50,031 nucleotides of DNA from Labilithrix sp. (GTDB taxonomy: Bacteria > Myxococcota_A > Polyangia > Polyangiales > Polyangiaceae). The first letter of the stretch is position 1. Each line of letters starts with the position of its first letter. The notes under the pieces are model-generated. The model saw only the letters and a program-made list of their open reading frames with translations, had not been told where the DNA came from and did not search any database. Made by a program: the position numbers and the translations under genes. Location: assembly GCA_019637195.1 (NCBI GenBank), contig JAHBWA010000020.1, positions 1-50,031 on the forward strand, written 5' to 3'. Shown here piece after piece: positions 28,270 through 36,416 of the stretch.

Positions 28270-29472
28270 ATGCTCGGTCCGCCGCTCTTGCCACGGAACC
28301 TCGAGGCGAGCGTGCGCGACCTCGGGAGCGCGAAGCCCGACGTGCGCGTGGCCGCCGTCGCCGATCTCGTCCGCCACGCGCGCGCCGACGAGGGCGTGCG
28401 CGCGCGCGCGATCCCGCTGCTCGTCGAGCGCCTCACCGACGAGGTCCCGCGCGTGCGCGCGGCGGTGGCCGTGGCGCTCGGCGATCTCGAGGCGACCGAG
28501 GGGGTCAAGGGGTTGCTCGTCGCGGTGGAGGACGACGCCGCATACGTGCGCCAGATGGCGATCAACGCGCTCGGCGAGATCGGCGACCGCTGCGCGCTCC
28601 CTCGGCTGCGCCGCGCGCTGAAGGACGCCCGGCCCGAGGTCCGCTACCAGTCGATCATCGCGTTCGCGCGCGTGGCGGACCGCGCCGGCGGGCTCGACGC
28701 CTCCGAGGTCGACGACGCGTTGTTCGAGGCGGCGAGCGACGCGGACGAGGCCATCGTGCACATCGCGCTGCGCGTCGCCGAGGAGCGGCTCGACGAAGGC
28801 ACGGCACCCGACGGGCGGCTGCTCGCGCGCGCCCGTGCGCTCGTGGCGGACGCCGGCGCGCCCGGCGAGGTCTCGGGCGCTCGGAGTCACGTCGTGCTCG
28901 TGGCGGCGATCCTCCTCGCGAAATCGGGCGACGAGCGCGGACACGAGATCGTTCGTCGCGTCGTCCGCGGGGAGAAGATCGGCGGGCAGGCCGCGGAGAA
29001 GGAGGACGAGCGCGCCGCGGTGGAGCTGGCGGGCGAGCTCGGCTTCACCGACCTCGCCACGCACCTCGAGCGCCGCGCGTGGGGCGCGATGCGCTTCATC
29101 CGTGACACGTGCCCCTTCCATGCGCGGATCGCGCTGGCGCGGATGGGGCATGACCGCGCCAAGAAGGAGATCCTGAGCGAGCTCGGTTCGACGCGACGCG
29201 AGGTGCTCTCGGGCGCCGTCGTCGCCGCGGGGCGCGCGAGGATGGCCGAGGCGAGGGACCTCATCGCGCGCCTCACGGCGCAAGCGGTCGAGCCCGAGCT
29301 CACGCGCGAGGCGCTCGAGCGGCTCGACGCGTCGCGCGCGACGTCCGCGGACGAGCCCGCGGGCGGCGGCGTAGACGACGCAGGCGCGGACGCCGTCGAC
29401 GACGCGGGCGGGGCGTCCGGCGGCGGCGCGCCGGGCGCGGGCGGCGGCGCGTCTCGAGGATCGCGCCCGTGA
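28270..29472 (+). CDS. HEAT-repeat protein
   Basis: 400 residues. Start ATG 28270, with a strong AAGGAGG at 28258-28264. The first 150 residues carry several HEAT-like helical repeats (VRVAAVADLVRHA, VRAAVAVALGDLEA, VRQMAINALGEIGD, VRYQSIIAFARVAD), a curved superhelical scaffold for protein binding. The middle and C-terminal regions are helical without clear repeats; the tail is Ala/Asp/Gly-rich (about 360-400) and low in complexity. No signal peptide, so cytosolic. It lies between the DppC-like gene and an overlapping downstream gene, suggesting one operon. Role unknown. Confidence 0.75.
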   Translation: MLGPPLLPRNLEASVRDLGSAKPDVRVAAVADLVRHARADEGVRARAIPLLVERLTDEVPRVRAAVAVALGDLEATEGVKGLLVAVEDDAAYVRQMAINALGEIGDRCALPRLRRALKDARPEVRYQSIIAFARVADRAGGLDASEVDDALFEAASDADEAIVHIALRVAEERLDEGTAPDGRLLARARALVADAGAPGEVSGARSHVVLVAAILLAKSGDERGHEIVRRVVRGEKIGGQAAEKEDERAAVELAGELGFTDLATHLERRAWGAMRFIRDTCPFHARIALARMGHDRAKKEILSELGSTRREVLSGAVVAAGRARMAEARDLIARLTAQAVEPELTREALERLDASRATSADEPAGGGVDDAGADAVDDAGGASGGGAPGAGGGASRGSRP

Positions 29473-30485
29473 GCGCGCGGGCGACGGCGCTGCCGGGGCT
29501 CGTCGGCGTGCGCTATCGCGCGGACGCGAGCAAGGGACACGTCGAGAGCTGGTTCTTGAAAGCGAACGAGCCGGACGGCCGGCGCGCCCTCTGGGTGCGC
29601 TGCACGATCTTCGCGCGCCCTCCGCTCGCCCCGGTGGCGGAGGCCTGGGCGATCGCGTTCGATCGCCACCGCGGCCACGTCGCGGTCAAATCGACCGTCG
29701 CCCTCGAGGTGGCGCGCTTCGCGGGGGACGCGCTCGACGTCGAGGTCGACGGCTGCGCTCTCTCTCGCTCTCGGGCGCGCGGCGCGCTGGCGAGCGGCCG
29801 CGGTGCCCTCTCTTGGGACCTCGCGATCGGCCCGTCGCTCGCGGAGCCGATCGTCCATTTCCCGTCCCGCGCGATGTACCGGGACGGCCTGCCGCCGTTC
29901 TCCAAGCTCGTCACGCCCGTCTCCGACGCGCGGACGTCCGGGGAGCTGCGCGTCGATCGAGGCGGCGGAGACGTCGACGTCTGGGAGATCGGCGGGTGGC
30001 CGGCGATGCTCGGCCACAACTGGGGGAAGGGCAACGCGGAGCTCTACGCGTGGACCCACTGCAACGCGTGGGACGTCGAGGGGCTCGCGTTCGAGGCGAT
30101 GAGCGCGCGCGTGCGCGTCGGTCCGCTGCTCTCACCGATGGCGACGGCCGCCTTCGTGCGCTGGCGCGGCAAGAGCTGGGACCTGTCGAGCGTCCGCGCG
30201 CTGACGCACAACCGCGGATCGATTTCGCTCCGCCGCTGGGAGATGACCGGCGATCACGGAGGGCTCCACGTCGCCTGCGACGTCGCGGCCGAGAACGACG
30301 ACATCGTAGGCCTGCACTACGCGAACCCCAGCGGTCCGATCACCCACTGCCTCAACACCAAGCTGGCGCGCGCGCGGCTCGAGCTCCGGCTGCCCGACGG
30401 CGAGACGGTCACGACGTCCTCGCGCGCGGCCGCGCTCGAGATCGGCACGATCCAGCCGGATCACGGCATCCGCATGTACCTCTGA
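29469..30485 (+). CDS. AttH/CrtC-like beta-barrel protein, unknown function
   Basis: 338 residues; GTG 29469 overlaps the HEAT gene stop by 4 bases (GTGA). Beta-rich with no signal peptide. The motif WPAMLGHNWGKGNAELYAWTHC is the best clue; a G-H-N-W-G followed by W-x-H/x is characteristic of the AttH/CrtC (carotenoid 1,2-hydratase, tocopherol-cyclase-like) lipocalin-fold superfamily, where it lies at the barrel mouth. N-terminal ESWFLKANEP also fits (WYxK/N near the first strand). Many members are uncharacterised. A lipid or isoprenoid substrate is a family-based guess. Confidence 0.55.
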   Translation: MSARATALPGLVGVRYRADASKGHVESWFLKANEPDGRRALWVRCTIFARPPLAPVAEAWAIAFDRHRGHVAVKSTVALEVARFAGDALDVEVDGCALSRSRARGALASGRGALSWDLAIGPSLAEPIVHFPSRAMYRDGLPPFSKLVTPVSDARTSGELRVDRGGGDVDVWEIGGWPAMLGHNWGKGNAELYAWTHCNAWDVEGLAFEAMSARVRVGPLLSPMATAAFVRWRGKSWDLSSVRALTHNRGSISLRRWEMTGDHGGLHVACDVAAENDDIVGLHYANPSGPITHCLNTKLARARLELRLPDGETVTTSSRAAALEIGTIQPDHGIRMYL

Positions 30486-31095
30486 GCGCGCGGCGGGTCT
30501 CGGCCGCTGCACCGTCCGCATCGTGCCTGCGCCGAAGGCAGGAGAGGGTGTGCGTGTGCCGGTGTGTGGGCACGACGGTTGCACTTCCGTAAGACGCCCC
30601 TGCATGAAGGAGGTCGACGACTGCAGACCGGGCGTGCGTGTTCTTTCGGTGGCCGACGTCAGACGTTTCAGTGACGCGTCCGCGTCGGATGGAGTTGACG
30701 GAGCCGACCGAACGGAAAGCTCCAGGCGAGAGAACACAAGTAGTCGGCATTTCAGCGAAATGAACTCACGTTCCCATCGCTGGATGCCGTCGGGAAGGCG
30801 AACGCTCGCGGCAGGTCCCGAGGGACCGCGGGAGCGGTGTCTCGACGTGCCAAGCGCTCGTCTTCCGTTAGGAAGTTATCGGTCGGAACGGATTGTCATA
30901 GCTCCGCACTAACCCTTGACGGACTTGAAACCCGAAGGTAGCGTGCGCGCGCTTCTGAACCCCCGCTTCGGCGGAATCGAAGCAAAAGACTCCTGGGCTC
31001 GTCGATCATCGCCGCGGCTCAGAACCCTGAACTGAATAAGAACTGTTTTGGCTTGGCGGCGATGACGACCGCGAAAGCAGTAGGAGGCGACGGAC
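30486..31095. other. Intergenic region (610 bp), AT-richer, promoter-bearing
   Basis: No convincing gene. GC content falls compared with flanking genes from about 30570. An inverted repeat CATTTC-AGC-GAAATG at 30748-30762 could bind a dimeric regulator. The right part carries a good sigma70-type promoter, and the end holds AGGAGG (31082-31087) for the lipoprotein gene. The transcript would have a leader of about 145 bases; I see no known riboswitch in it. Confidence 0.5.
30916..30944 (+). promoter_or_regulatory. Sigma70-type promoter of the 14-Cys lipoprotein gene
   Basis: -35 TTGACG at 30916-30921, 17-base spacer, -10 TAGCGT at 30939-30944. This is the clearest housekeeping promoter in the window. 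It faces the lipoprotein gene starting at 31096. Confidence 0.55.
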
Positions 31096-31851
31096 ATGGT
31101 TAAGAAGTTGTTCGCTCTTGCAAGTGTCACGGCCCTCGCGGGCATCGTGTCTGCCGTTGGCGCGGCCGGCTGCTCGGAGACCGTGGTCGAGGACAGCCCG
31201 ACCGACGCGGGCAGCCCCGACACGGGCGCGAAGAAGGATGCGGCGCCCCCGGACGAGGAGCCGGAGCCGGATCCGACCTGCCTCACGAAGGACCCGGTCG
31301 ACATGTCGGGCGAGCCGTACAAGACCGCGCTCAAGTCGCCCGGCGCGTGCACCTCCGACGAGCAGACCACGCTGACCGCCTACTTCAAGGCCAAGGTCGA
31401 CGCGAACGAGGACGTCAAGGTCAGCGAGTGGTCGAAGGAAGTCAGCGACGACTGCGCCAAGTGCATCTTCTCCGACGGCACGGGTGACACCTGGGGCCCG
31501 ATCATCACGAAGGACGACAAGATCGACACCGTCAACCAGGGCGGCTGCTACGAGATCGCGACCGGCAAGGAGTCCTGCGGCCGCGCGTTCCAGCAGTACA
31601 CCGCGTGCCGCATCGACGCGTGCCTCGTCGACTGCAAGACGCAGGAGGAGTTCACCGCCTGCATCCAGGACCAGGACGCGATCTACCAGGGTCCCTGCTC
31701 CGCGACGATCACCGCGGTCCAGAAGGAGTGCGGGAACAACCTCCAGGGCGCGCTCACGGCCTGCAAGAACACGGCGTGGACGTTCGACGCCCCGATCAAG
31801 TCGCAGTGCGTGACCGGTGGCGGTCAGGCTGACGCCGGCGACGGCGGCTGA
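31096..31851 (+). CDS. 14-cysteine lipoprotein, paralogue A
   Basis: 251 residues. Start ATG 31096 with a perfect AGGAGG 8 bases upstream. Signal peptide VKKLFALASVTALAGIVSAVGAAGC with lipobox Cys 26, then an acidic Asp/Pro/Glu linker (about 30-60) and a compact domain with 14 cysteines (for example DDCAKCIFSDG, GGCYEIATGKESCGRAF, CRIDACLVDC). It ends in a DAGDGG tail. A second copy lies at 33758; all 14 cysteines and motifs such as FSDG, ITKD/LTKD and CGRA are shared, so seven disulfides are likely. It has its own strong promoter and a strong terminator, suggesting high expression as an abundant envelope protein. No known family recognised. Confidence 0.8.
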   Translation: MVKKLFALASVTALAGIVSAVGAAGCSETVVEDSPTDAGSPDTGAKKDAAPPDEEPEPDPTCLTKDPVDMSGEPYKTALKSPGACTSDEQTTLTAYFKAKVDANEDVKVSEWSKEVSDDCAKCIFSDGTGDTWGPIITKDDKIDTVNQGGCYEIATGKESCGRAFQQYTACRIDACLVDCKTQEEFTACIQDQDAIYQGPCSATITAVQKECGNNLQGALTACKNTAWTFDAPIKSQCVTGGGQADAGDGG

Positions 31852-31867
31852 TTCGCTGACATCGACG

Positions 31868-31910
31868 ACGGCTGCTCCGGGTCCAACCTGGAGCAGCCGT
31901 TTCGCATTTT
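31868..31910 (+). terminator. Rho-independent terminator
   Basis: Perfect 11-bp stem ACGGCTGCTCC (31868-31878) and GGAGCAGCCGT (31890-31900) with an 11-base loop, followed by TTCGCATTTT. It ends the paralogue A transcript; a very clear intrinsic terminator for such GC-rich DNA. Confidence 0.9.
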
Positions 31911-31927
31911 CGGAGCTCGAGCCAACG

Positions 31928-32128
31928 ATGAACCGGATGATCGTCGCCTCGGTCGTGTTTCTGAGCGGCTGCGGCTCCTGCGTCGAGGACAAGAAGGAGT
32001 CGGCGAGCCCGCCCGTCCCGTCCACGGTGCTGACCGTCACGAAGCACACCGACGCGGGCACACGCCCGATCCTGGTCCGCGATCCGGTCAACCACGCCGA
32101 CATCCTGCTCGACGCCGGCGGGCGCTGA
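31928..32128 (+). CDS. Very small lipoprotein with CxxC at the mature N-terminus
   Basis: 66 residues from ATG 31928. The short signal peptide NRMIVASVVFLSGC ends in a lipobox, and the mature protein would begin C-G-S-C, so a second cysteine follows the lipidated one after two residues. The rest is a charged, Pro/Ser-rich tail ending in DILLDAGGR. It begins 18 bases after the terminator of paralogue A, so it needs its own promoter or read-through. GGAG at about 31913 is a weak ribosome binding site. A similar small lipoprotein follows paralogue B. No family known to me. Confidence 0.65.
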   Translation: MNRMIVASVVFLSGCGSCVEDKKESASPPVPSTVLTVTKHTDAGTRPILVRDPVNHADILLDAGGR

Positions 32129-32291
32129 GCCGCGCGTTCGGCTTCCGACGAGCGGCGGCGAGTCCGCGTCGCGACGGACAAGCGCGGCGGAGGCGCGACC
32201 CGGCGGGCCAGGGGGCCCGTGCGGGGCGAGGCGAGAGGAATGCACGAGCGCGCCGGGGACACCGGCGGCATGCTTCCGGAGGAGACGGCCG

Positions 32292-33209
32292 ATGAGACTT
32301 CGTGGCGTTCTCGCAGTTCTGCTCTCCGCCGGTTGGCTCGCGGCGCTCGCCGTCGCCGGCTGCTCTTCGGACGGCGCCGACATCGCCGACGCGTCGGGCG
32401 CTGGCGACGACGCCTCCGACGACGGAGCGAAGGCCGACGGCTCGCCGGGGCTCCCCGACGGCGCGACGACGCGCGAGGGGGGATGCACGGCGGTGCGCGG
32501 GCCGTGCGATCTCGTCGTGCAGGACTGCCCGAACGACGACAAGGAGCGCGCCCAGGAGTGCGTCGTCGCGCGCGCGGCGAGCGGCGAGCTCACCACGCAG
32601 TGCGTACCGGTGCAGCCGAGTCAGCTGCTCCCGATCGGGCGCGGCTGCTGCCCAGGCAACGACAACCCGTGCCTCCCGGGGCTGAGCTGCGTTGGCGATC
32701 CGTGCGTCGAGGGCGGTCCGACGACGGCGCGCTGCACGCCCGCCTGCTGCGAGGGCGACCACGGCGCGTGCGGGCAGAGCGATCCCGAGGGGATCGGGGG
32801 GCAGTGCGATCTCACCCTCTTCGTCGAGTCGAGCGAGGTGCACCGCGTGTGCTCCTACCGCGAGCGCTGCAAGCCGTTCGGCGTCGAGCCTTGCAAGCCG
32901 GGCCAGGTCTGCCTCGTCGAGGACAAGGTCGGCACCGCGGGCTGCATCGGCTCGAACGGCGTCGCGAACCGCCAGCCGTGTGAGTTCGGCAACGACTGCG
33001 CGGACGGCCTCATCTGCGTGGGCTCTGCCGGCGCGCGCTTCTGCCGGATGACGTGCCTCACGCCGAACTCGAACCCGCCGTTCGACGCGTCGGCCGCGAC
33101 GGGTGAGCCCGGCCGCGGCGGCTGCCCCGCGGGAGAGGCGTGCCGCGGCCCGGGCTTCCAGAACCTGCCCGATTGGCTCCAGCTCTGCGAGCTCCCCGAC
33201 GGCGGCTGA
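32292..33209 (+). CDS. Cys-rich lipoprotein of unknown function
   Basis: 305 residues. ATG 32292 with GGAGGAGA upstream. Lipobox AVAGC, followed by an Asp/Ala/Gly linker (about 25-60). The mature part has about 30 cysteines in short loops, including GCCPGNDNPCLPGLSC, ACCEGDHGAC, CKPFGVEPCKPGQVC, CEFGNDCADGLICVG and CRMTCL, which resemble EGF- or Dickkopf-like disulfide knots common in myxobacterial surface lipoproteins. It ends LCELPDGG. It sits between the two paralogous 14-Cys lipoproteins but is not related to them in sequence. Confidence 0.75.
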   Translation: MRLRGVLAVLLSAGWLAALAVAGCSSDGADIADASGAGDDASDDGAKADGSPGLPDGATTREGGCTAVRGPCDLVVQDCPNDDKERAQECVVARAASGELTTQCVPVQPSQLLPIGRGCCPGNDNPCLPGLSCVGDPCVEGGPTTARCTPACCEGDHGACGQSDPEGIGGQCDLTLFVESSEVHRVCSYRERCKPFGVEPCKPGQVCLVEDKVGTAGCIGSNGVANRQPCEFGNDCADGLICVGSAGARFCRMTCLTPNSNPPFDASAATGEPGRGGCPAGEACRGPGFQNLPDWLQLCELPDGG

Positions 33210-33757
33210 CGACGCTCGCCGAGGCAGCCCGGCGCCTCTTTCGCGCGACGAGGTCGTCGATGGACATCGAGCTCGATGAGCCCGCGTAGTGACGTCTGAA
33301 GCGTCGCTCTCGGACGAGCGCGCTCGAGCGAGCTCGATGAGCCCGCGTAGTGACGTCCGAAGCGTCGCTCTCGGACGAGCGCGCTCGATGAAGCAAGCGG
33401 GCGACGGAGCACCAGGATCGAGGCGACGGCGGGGCGTCGCCGCGCGGCGGCGATCACGACCCGCGGCGGGCTCGCAGTCGCCGCGCGATCGCGTCGCGTC
33501 ATCCCGCTCGCGAGCGCGCCACGGCAGACTCGCGTGGCATCTTCGCGCCCCTCTCGCAGCTCATGCACGCGGGGGCCGCGCCCCGCTTTGCGCGGGCGCG
33601 TGGTGGCGATGTCGACGAGCGTCGCGTGGTCGTGGCGAGCGGCGGAGCTCGTCGCTGAGGCGAGCGCGGACGGTCTCGAGGCGGCTGGCTCCTTGCACAC
33701 ACATTGGCTTCGTAAAGCTGTCGCGGTGAACGCCGACAGCAGCAGGAGGCGAAGGAC
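33210..33757. other. Intergenic region (548 bp) before paralogue B
   Basis: Contains a 61-bp tandem duplication (listed separately) and otherwise no convincing gene; frames open here are shadows of GC-rich DNA. Near its right end a stretch (CACACATTGGCTTCGT, about 33696-33711) resembles the corresponding leader of paralogue A. AGGAGG at 33744-33749 is the ribosome binding site of the next gene. Confidence 0.5.
33269..33390. repeat. 61-bp tandem repeat, two copies
   Basis: Copies at 33269-33329 and 33330-33390, starting GAGCTCGATGAGCCCGCG. They differ by one internal C/T and in the last few bases. The near-identity indicates a recent duplication. Lies in non-coding DNA between two lipoprotein genes. 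Confidence 0.85.
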
Positions 33758-34513
33758 ATGATGAAGAAGATCTTCGCCCTCGCGAGTGTCTCGACACTCG
33801 CGGGGCTGGTGTCCGCTGCCGCGGCAGCGGGTTGCTCGTCGAACGACGAGTCGAAGGGGAGCGCCTCGGACGGTGGGCCCGCGCCCACGCAGACGAGGGA
33901 CGGCGGAGACGACACGGAGGGGCGCGAGCCTGGCAGAGGGCGCGACGACGCGCCGTCGTGCATGGAGACGAAGGCGATCGACATGACGCAGTTCCCGTAC
34001 GCGCGCGCGAAGCGCGCCGCGAACGCGTGCACGACGCAAGAGCTCGGTGAGCTGTCGGCATACTTCCGGAACACGGCCCAGCAATCCCAGGACATCGTCA
34101 TCAGCGACTGGGCGAAGACCGTCAGCGAGGGCTGCGCGGCCTGTGTGTTCTCGGACGGCAGAGGGGCGGAATGGACGCCCATCCTGACGAAGGACAACAA
34201 GCTCGACGACGTCAACCGCGGCGGGTGCATCGAGATCGCCAGCGGCAAGGAGGTGTGCGGGCGCGCGTATCAGCACGTGGCCGAGTGCCGTCTCGAGGCG
34301 TGCGCGAACACGTGCGACACGGCCGAAGGGTTCACCCAGTGTCTGGGCAAGGTCACGGAGATCTTCTCCGGGCCGTGCGACGCAGCCTACAAGGCGCTCG
34401 AGCGCGACTGCGGCGCGGACCTGCCGAAGTACGAGGAGGCGTGCCGGGGCACGACGTTCACGTTCGAGGGGCCGGTCCGGGCCCAGTGCATCACCGGCGG
34501 CGCCGCGCAGTAG
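33758..34513 (+). CDS. 14-cysteine lipoprotein, paralogue B
   Basis: 251 residues; ATG 33758 (MM start, the next ATG is one codon later) with AGGAGG 8 bases upstream. Its signal peptide KKIFALASVSTLAGLVSA is nearly the same as in paralogue A, with lipobox AAGC. The linker is Gly/Asp/Arg-rich instead of acidic. The Cys domain keeps all 14 cysteines and motifs (EGCAACVFSDG, LTKDNKLDDVNRGGC, VCGRAYQHVAEC, GPCDAAYKALERDCG). The leader AGGAGGCGAxGGACATG is also conserved, so the duplication included the translation start. The tail ends ITGGAAQ. Function unknown; likely the same envelope location as A. Confidence 0.8.
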   Translation: MMKKIFALASVSTLAGLVSAAAAAGCSSNDESKGSASDGGPAPTQTRDGGDDTEGREPGRGRDDAPSCMETKAIDMTQFPYARAKRAANACTTQELGELSAYFRNTAQQSQDIVISDWAKTVSEGCAACVFSDGRGAEWTPILTKDNKLDDVNRGGCIEIASGKEVCGRAYQHVAECRLEACANTCDTAEGFTQCLGKVTEIFSGPCDAAYKALERDCGADLPKYEEACRGTTFTFEGPVRAQCITGGAAQ

Positions 34514-34591
34514 CGACGCGCGCAGCCGGTCGCGCTCGCGGGCGCTGCTTCGGGCTCGGCCCCGGAGCAGTCGCCGCGTCGCGCTCGGCGG

Positions 34592-34678
34592 CGTCGCGTC
34601 TCGGTGCCACGCACCCGGCGCGTCGCGTCTCGGTGCCACGCACCCGGCGCGTCGCGTCTCGGTGCCACGCACCCGTCG
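34592..34678. repeat. 29-bp tandem repeat, three copies
   Basis: Copies at 34592-34620, 34621-34649 and 34650-34678, unit beginning CGTCGCGTCTCGGTGCCACG; nearly perfect. Head to tail without spacers, so not a CRISPR array. It lies between paralogue B and the next small lipoprotein gene. Confidence 0.88.
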
Positions 34679-34754
34679 CCCTCGGAGGTGGTCCGCCGTC
34701 GTGCTATGCCAGCGCCGCTCGCGCGCGAGCGGCGAGTCGCGAGAGGAGCGCACG

Positions 34755-35045
34755 ATGGTCATCCAGGGAGCCGGGCACGTCCGCCGCGCCTTCGCCGGCG
34801 CGGTCCTCACGCTCGCCGTGTCGCTGACCGGCCTCGTAGGCTGCAGCTCGTGCGGCGAAGCCAAGCCCGAGCCCGCGCCGTCCGCGCAGCCCGCGGAAGC
34901 GGCGAGCGACGCGCGGCCGGTGCATGTCTCGTGGGACGGCGGCGGGCGGCGCCGGCCGCTGCGCCGGCGGCCGTTGCCGCCGTACCTCGCCGGAGAGGAC
35001 GCGGGCAGCCTGCTGATCCCGGCTCAGCCGCAGGCGCCGCAATAA
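34755..35045 (+). CDS. Small lipoprotein with CxxC at the mature N-terminus
   Basis: 96 residues from ATG 34755, with AGGAG 6 bases upstream. Signal peptide ending in LTGLVGC; the mature protein begins C-S-S-C, the same C-x2-C arrangement as the small lipoprotein after paralogue A. The remainder is a Pro/Ala/Glu linker, then an Arg/Pro-rich patch (GGGRRRPLRRRPLPP) and a short tail. The basic patch might bind anionic cell-surface polymers; this is inference. No family recognised. Confidence 0.65.
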   Translation: MVIQGAGHVRRAFAGAVLTLAVSLTGLVGCSSCGEAKPEPAPSAQPAEAASDARPVHVSWDGGGRRRPLRRRPLPPYLAGEDAGSLLIPAQPQAPQ

Positions 35046-35100
35046 AGGGCGCCGGGGGAGGGGGGCGCGCGACGGCGCTGACGCGGGGCGGTCGTTCGAC

Positions 35101-35106
35101 TACCGT
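35101..35106 (+). promoter_or_regulatory. Possible -10 box of the E1 alpha gene
   Basis: TACCGT, 8 bases before the ATG at 35115, with no Shine-Dalgarno sequence between. Same layout as at 582, 6633 and 17597. Confidence 0.33.
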
Positions 35107-35114
35107 AGCGCGCG

Positions 35115-36239
35115 ATGATCAACGAGCCGCACGCGACCCTGCGCGACTCCGACCCCGACGTCGGTCTCTTCACGGTCCTCCGCGAGGACGGCAGCGCCGA
35201 CCCCGCGACCGATCCGAAGATCCCGACGTCGCGTCTCGTCCTCGCGTACCGCCACATGCGCCGTCTCCGCCAGCTCGATGCGCGGATGATCCTCCTGCAG
35301 CGGCAGGGGCGCGTCGGCTTCTACGGCGCGTGCACGGGACAAGAGGCCGTCCCGATCGCCACGGGACTGGTCGCGCGGCCCGACGACTGGGTCTTCCCGG
35401 CGCTCCGCGAGCAGAGCGTCATGCTCGTGCGTGGTTTTCCCCTGAGCCAGTTCGTGGCTCAGGTCTTCGGCAACTCCGGTGACGTCCTCAAGGGGCGGCA
35501 GATGCCGAGCCACCCATCCGGCAAGCAGGTGCACCAGGTGAGCTGGTCGTCGTGCATCGGCCCGCAGATCCCGCAGGCCGTCGGCGCGGCGTGGGCGATG
35601 AAGCAGGCGAAGACCGAGGCCGTCGCGTTCGGCTTCTCGGGCGACGGCGCCACGAGCCAGCCGGACTTCCATGCTGCGATGACCTTCGCGGCGTCGCTGA
35701 AGGCTCCGGTCGTCATCGTTTGTCAGAACAACCACTGGTCGATCAGCGTGCCGACGGCGCGCCAGACGGCGTCCCGCACCATCGCCGTGAAGGGCCGCGC
35801 CTACGGCATCCCGGGCGTCCGCGTCGACGGAAACGATCTGCTCGCGATGCACGCCGTCCTCGAGCGCGCGGCCGACCGCGCGCGCCGCGGCGAGGGGCCT
35901 ACGTTCGTCGAGGCGCTCACGTACCGCATCGGCGCCCACTCGACGAGCGACGATCCGACGCGCTACCGCACCGACGCGGAGGTCGAGAGCTGGAAAAAGA
36001 AGGACCCGGTCGACCGCCTCGCGCGCCATCTGCGGAAGATCGGCGCGATCGACGACGCCTCGGAGAAGCAGCTCGACGACGAGCTCGGCGCGGAGATCGC
36101 CGAGGTCATCAAGGAGGTGGAGCAGCTACCTCCGCCCGCGCGGCTCTCGCTGTTCGACGACGTGTACGCCGAGCCGACGTGGAACCTCCGCGAGCAGCGC
36201 GAGCTCCTCGCCGGAGTTCCGCCGGCGCCGAGCCACTGA
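35115..36239 (+). CDS. 2-oxoacid dehydrogenase E1 component, alpha subunit (branched-chain type)
   Basis: 374 residues. Thiamine-diphosphate-dependent decarboxylase subunit. The ThDP/Mg motif runs from SGDGATSQPDF (175-185) to CQNNHW (203-208). YGACTGQEAVPIA, HPSGKQVHQVSWSS and AHSTSDDPTRYR, together with the late SLFDDVYAEPTWNLREQ, fit branched-chain 2-oxoacid dehydrogenase E1 alpha better than pyruvate dehydrogenase. It would decarboxylate 2-oxoacids from Val, Leu and Ile, supplying branched starter units for iso fatty acids, which matter in myxobacteria. The beta subunit and E2 are not in the window; the E3 gene (lpd) follows 177 bases downstream. Confidence 0.85.
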   Translation: MINEPHATLRDSDPDVGLFTVLREDGSADPATDPKIPTSRLVLAYRHMRRLRQLDARMILLQRQGRVGFYGACTGQEAVPIATGLVARPDDWVFPALREQSVMLVRGFPLSQFVAQVFGNSGDVLKGRQMPSHPSGKQVHQVSWSSCIGPQIPQAVGAAWAMKQAKTEAVAFGFSGDGATSQPDFHAAMTFAASLKAPVVIVCQNNHWSISVPTARQTASRTIAVKGRAYGIPGVRVDGNDLLAMHAVLERAADRARRGEGPTFVEALTYRIGAHSTSDDPTRYRTDAEVESWKKKDPVDRLARHLRKIGAIDDASEKQLDDELGAEIAEVIKEVEQLPPPARLSLFDDVYAEPTWNLREQRELLAGVPPAPSH

Positions 36240-36416
36240 CGGCGGCGCACGCGCGGCGTTGCGTCTCGCAGGCGTCGCGTTTCGCATCGGGCAAGCTCGA
36301 GCGCACACGACCCGCCTCTCCGCGGGTCGTCCGCGCCGACCGCGCTTCTCGTCGGGCTTTGCTTCGTGTAAACCGACCCTACTTCTTTACCGTCTCGTGC
36401 CTGGAGTGACCCCGAT

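Noticed and set aside
33660..33757. A sigma70 promoter for paralogue B
   Set aside because: TTGCAC at 33693 and TAAAGC at 33713 are only 14 bases apart, too close for a normal promoter.
34592..34678. Possible CRISPR array (29-bp repeats)
   Set aside because: The repeats are head to tail with no spacers, and there are no cas genes.
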